From the NCBI GenBank assembly GCA_035703755.1, contig DASSXP010000145.1, positions 1 through 14,881 on the forward strand: a stretch of DNA of 14,881 nucleotides, written 5' to 3'. Shown here in pieces: positions 13,790 to 14,881 of this stretch. Each line of letters opens with the position of its first letter. Positions within the stretch are counted from its first letter, which is position 1. Under the pieces are notes generated by a model. It was not told the DNA's origin and did not search any database. It saw nothing but the letters and a program-made list of their open reading frames with translations. Source of the DNA: DASSBG01 sp035703755. Its GTDB lineage: Bacteria > Pseudomonadota > Gammaproteobacteria > Xanthomonadales > Rhodanobacteraceae. A program made the translations under genes and the position numbers.

Positions 13790-14740
13790 TCAATGCAGCG
13801 GCGGTTGCGCGGGGTCGCTTGTCTGCGGCATGTAGAAGTCGTGCAGGTATTTCTCGCCTTCATCGGCCAGCACCGTGACCACGGTGCGCAATTCCGGGAA
13901 GCGCTCGCGGATGCGTTTGGCGGCCAGAAAATGCGCCCCGGAGCTCGGCCCGCACAACAGGCCGCGCTGGCTGGCAAGGCGGCGCATTTCCGCTACCGCA
14001 TCCACACTGGCAACGCCGAGAAAATCCTGCACTTGATCGCGGTGACGGGCGAAGATGCCCGGCACAAAACCGTCGGAAATGCCTTCGATCTGGTGCAGCG
14101 CCACCTCGCCACACAGCAACGTGCACGATTCCGACGGCTCCATCGCAAACAGACGCAGCTTGGGGTTGACCTGACGCAGCGCCTGGCCGACGCCGATCAA
14201 GGTACCGCCGGTGCCGACGCCGTGCACGAAGGCATCGGGGACGCGCCCGGCGGGCAACTGGGCGAGGATTTCCGGGCCAAGGATTTCGCGGTTTTCTTCC
14301 ACGTTCCACTCGTTCTCGAATTGACCGGGAAAGAAGAATCCGGGGCGTCGACCCAACTCGCGCGCACGCTCCAGCGCCACATTGACGTGGAAACTGCCGC
14401 ACAAAAGCACCTCGGCACCGAAGGCGCGCGAGATCGCCACCCGTTCACTCGACAAGCCTTCCGGCATCACCACGATCATGCGGTAACCCTTGACCGCCGC
14501 GACCATCGAGAAGGCATTGCCGGTGTTGCCACTGGTCGCCTCGACGATGGTATCGCCCGCGTGCAGCAGGCCTTCCCGCTCGGCGCGCTCGATGATGTAT
14601 TTGGCGATACGTGCCTTGATCGAGCCGGACGGATTGAGGAACTCGCACTTGGCAAAGATGCCCTCTTCCAACTCCAGCAAGGGCGTGTCACCGACGGCGT
14701 CGAGGATATTGGCGGATACACCGGTGTATCGGGTCGACAT
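13790..14740 (-). CDS. PLP-dependent cysteine synthase-family enzyme
   Basis: A 316-residue fold-type II PLP enzyme of the cysteine synthase / cystathionine beta-synthase family, expected to make or transform cysteine from an activated serine or homocysteine. The PLP lysine is Lys42 in NPSGSIKARIA, the substrate loop is TSGNTGNA (69-76), the phosphate-binding loop is GVGTGGT (174-180), and HQIEGISDGFVPGIF (216-230) and GPSSGAH (264-270) match later family motifs. The start is ATG at 14738-14740, with GGAG eight bases before it; an upstream in-frame GTG lies too close to that site. It precedes tex by 163 bases on the same strand. The Lys-Ala-Arg after the PLP lysine differs from the common Lys-Asp-Arg of CysM and CBS, so which substrate it uses (O-acetylserine, O-phosphoserine or serine) is open. 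Confidence 0.88.
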   Translation of the reverse strand: MSTRYTGVSANILDAVGDTPLLELEEGIFAKCEFLNPSGSIKARIAKYIIERAEREGLLHAGDTIVEATSGNTGNAFSMVAAVKGYRMIVVMPEGLSSERVAISRAFGAEVLLCGSFHVNVALERARELGRRPGFFFPGQFENEWNVEENREILGPEILAQLPAGRVPDAFVHGVGTGGTLIGVGQALRQVNPKLRLFAMEPSESCTLLCGEVALHQIEGISDGFVPGIFARHRDQVQDFLGVASVDAVAEMRRLASQRGLLCGPSSGAHFLAAKRIRERFPELRTVVTVLADEGEKYLHDFYMPQTSDPAQPPLH

Positions 14741-14881
14741 GGCAACCACTCCAAGGTGGAAAGAGCGGATTGTCCCACCGGCCGGCTGTGCGTCGGCTGA
14801 TGCAGGTCAACCGAATCCAGGCGCGCGTGGCGCCCGTGGGCGGAAACGCGCCAATCCGGCGCGCGGACGCGGACGGGCCCT

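Noticed and set aside
13712..14800. 362-codon plus-strand frame antisense to the cysteine synthase-family gene
   Set aside because: Shadow frame; the opposite strand has all PLP-enzyme motifs.

Overview
The window is GC-rich chromosomal DNA from a gammaproteobacterium, most probably of the Xanthomonadales (Lysobacterales). This rests on a thrA-thrB-thrC operon behind a threonine attenuator, an Ala-Glu-Asp tRNA cluster, one-piece tmRNA with an ANDSNYALAA tag, and full-length tex. The lineage is inferred from gene content and style; no search was run.

Layout. Minus strand, 1-5210: the start of cysD (cut by the window edge), thrC, thrB and thrA joined by ATGA overlaps, and upstream of thrA a short leader peptide with eight Thr codons and mutually exclusive hairpins. 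Minus strand, 5422-5980: a tRNA operon (Ala-GGC, Glu-TTC, Asp-GTC) with a clear sigma70 promoter and a rho-independent terminator; the Glu-Asp spacer carries decayed copies of the tRNA-Asp 5' end. Plus strand, 6196-7956: a CPA2-type cation/proton antiporter without a nucleotide-binding domain. Plus strand, 8040-8393: tmRNA (ssrA) with promoter and terminator. Minus strand, 11299-14740: tex and a cysteine-synthase-family PLP enzyme.

Between ssrA and tex (about 8431-11280) lies a small accessory island. Its far edge carries a gapless, roughly 83% identical copy of the last part of ssrA plus its terminator, which is the mark of integration into the tmRNA gene. Inside are a recombinase-neighbourhood HTH protein with an apparent Trp-to-stop change, a ParD/ParE-like toxin-antitoxin pair, an RHH antitoxin/Doc toxin pair, and the first 14 codons of a TacA-type (DUF1778) antitoxin with its palindromic operator still in place. 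No integrase remains, so the island looks old, composite and eroded, with stabilising toxin-antitoxin modules as its main survivors.

How it works together. thrABC converts aspartate-pathway intermediates to threonine (aspartate phosphorylation, homoserine formation, homoserine phosphorylation, threonine synthesis), and the leader peptide should tie transcription to charged tRNA-Thr. The two intact toxin-antitoxin pairs each have a near-perfect palindrome over their promoter, as expected for autoregulation. The strongest points for a second look are the thr attenuator without a U-tract, the ssrA island boundary, the truncated tacA with intact control region, and the tRNA-Asp fragments.
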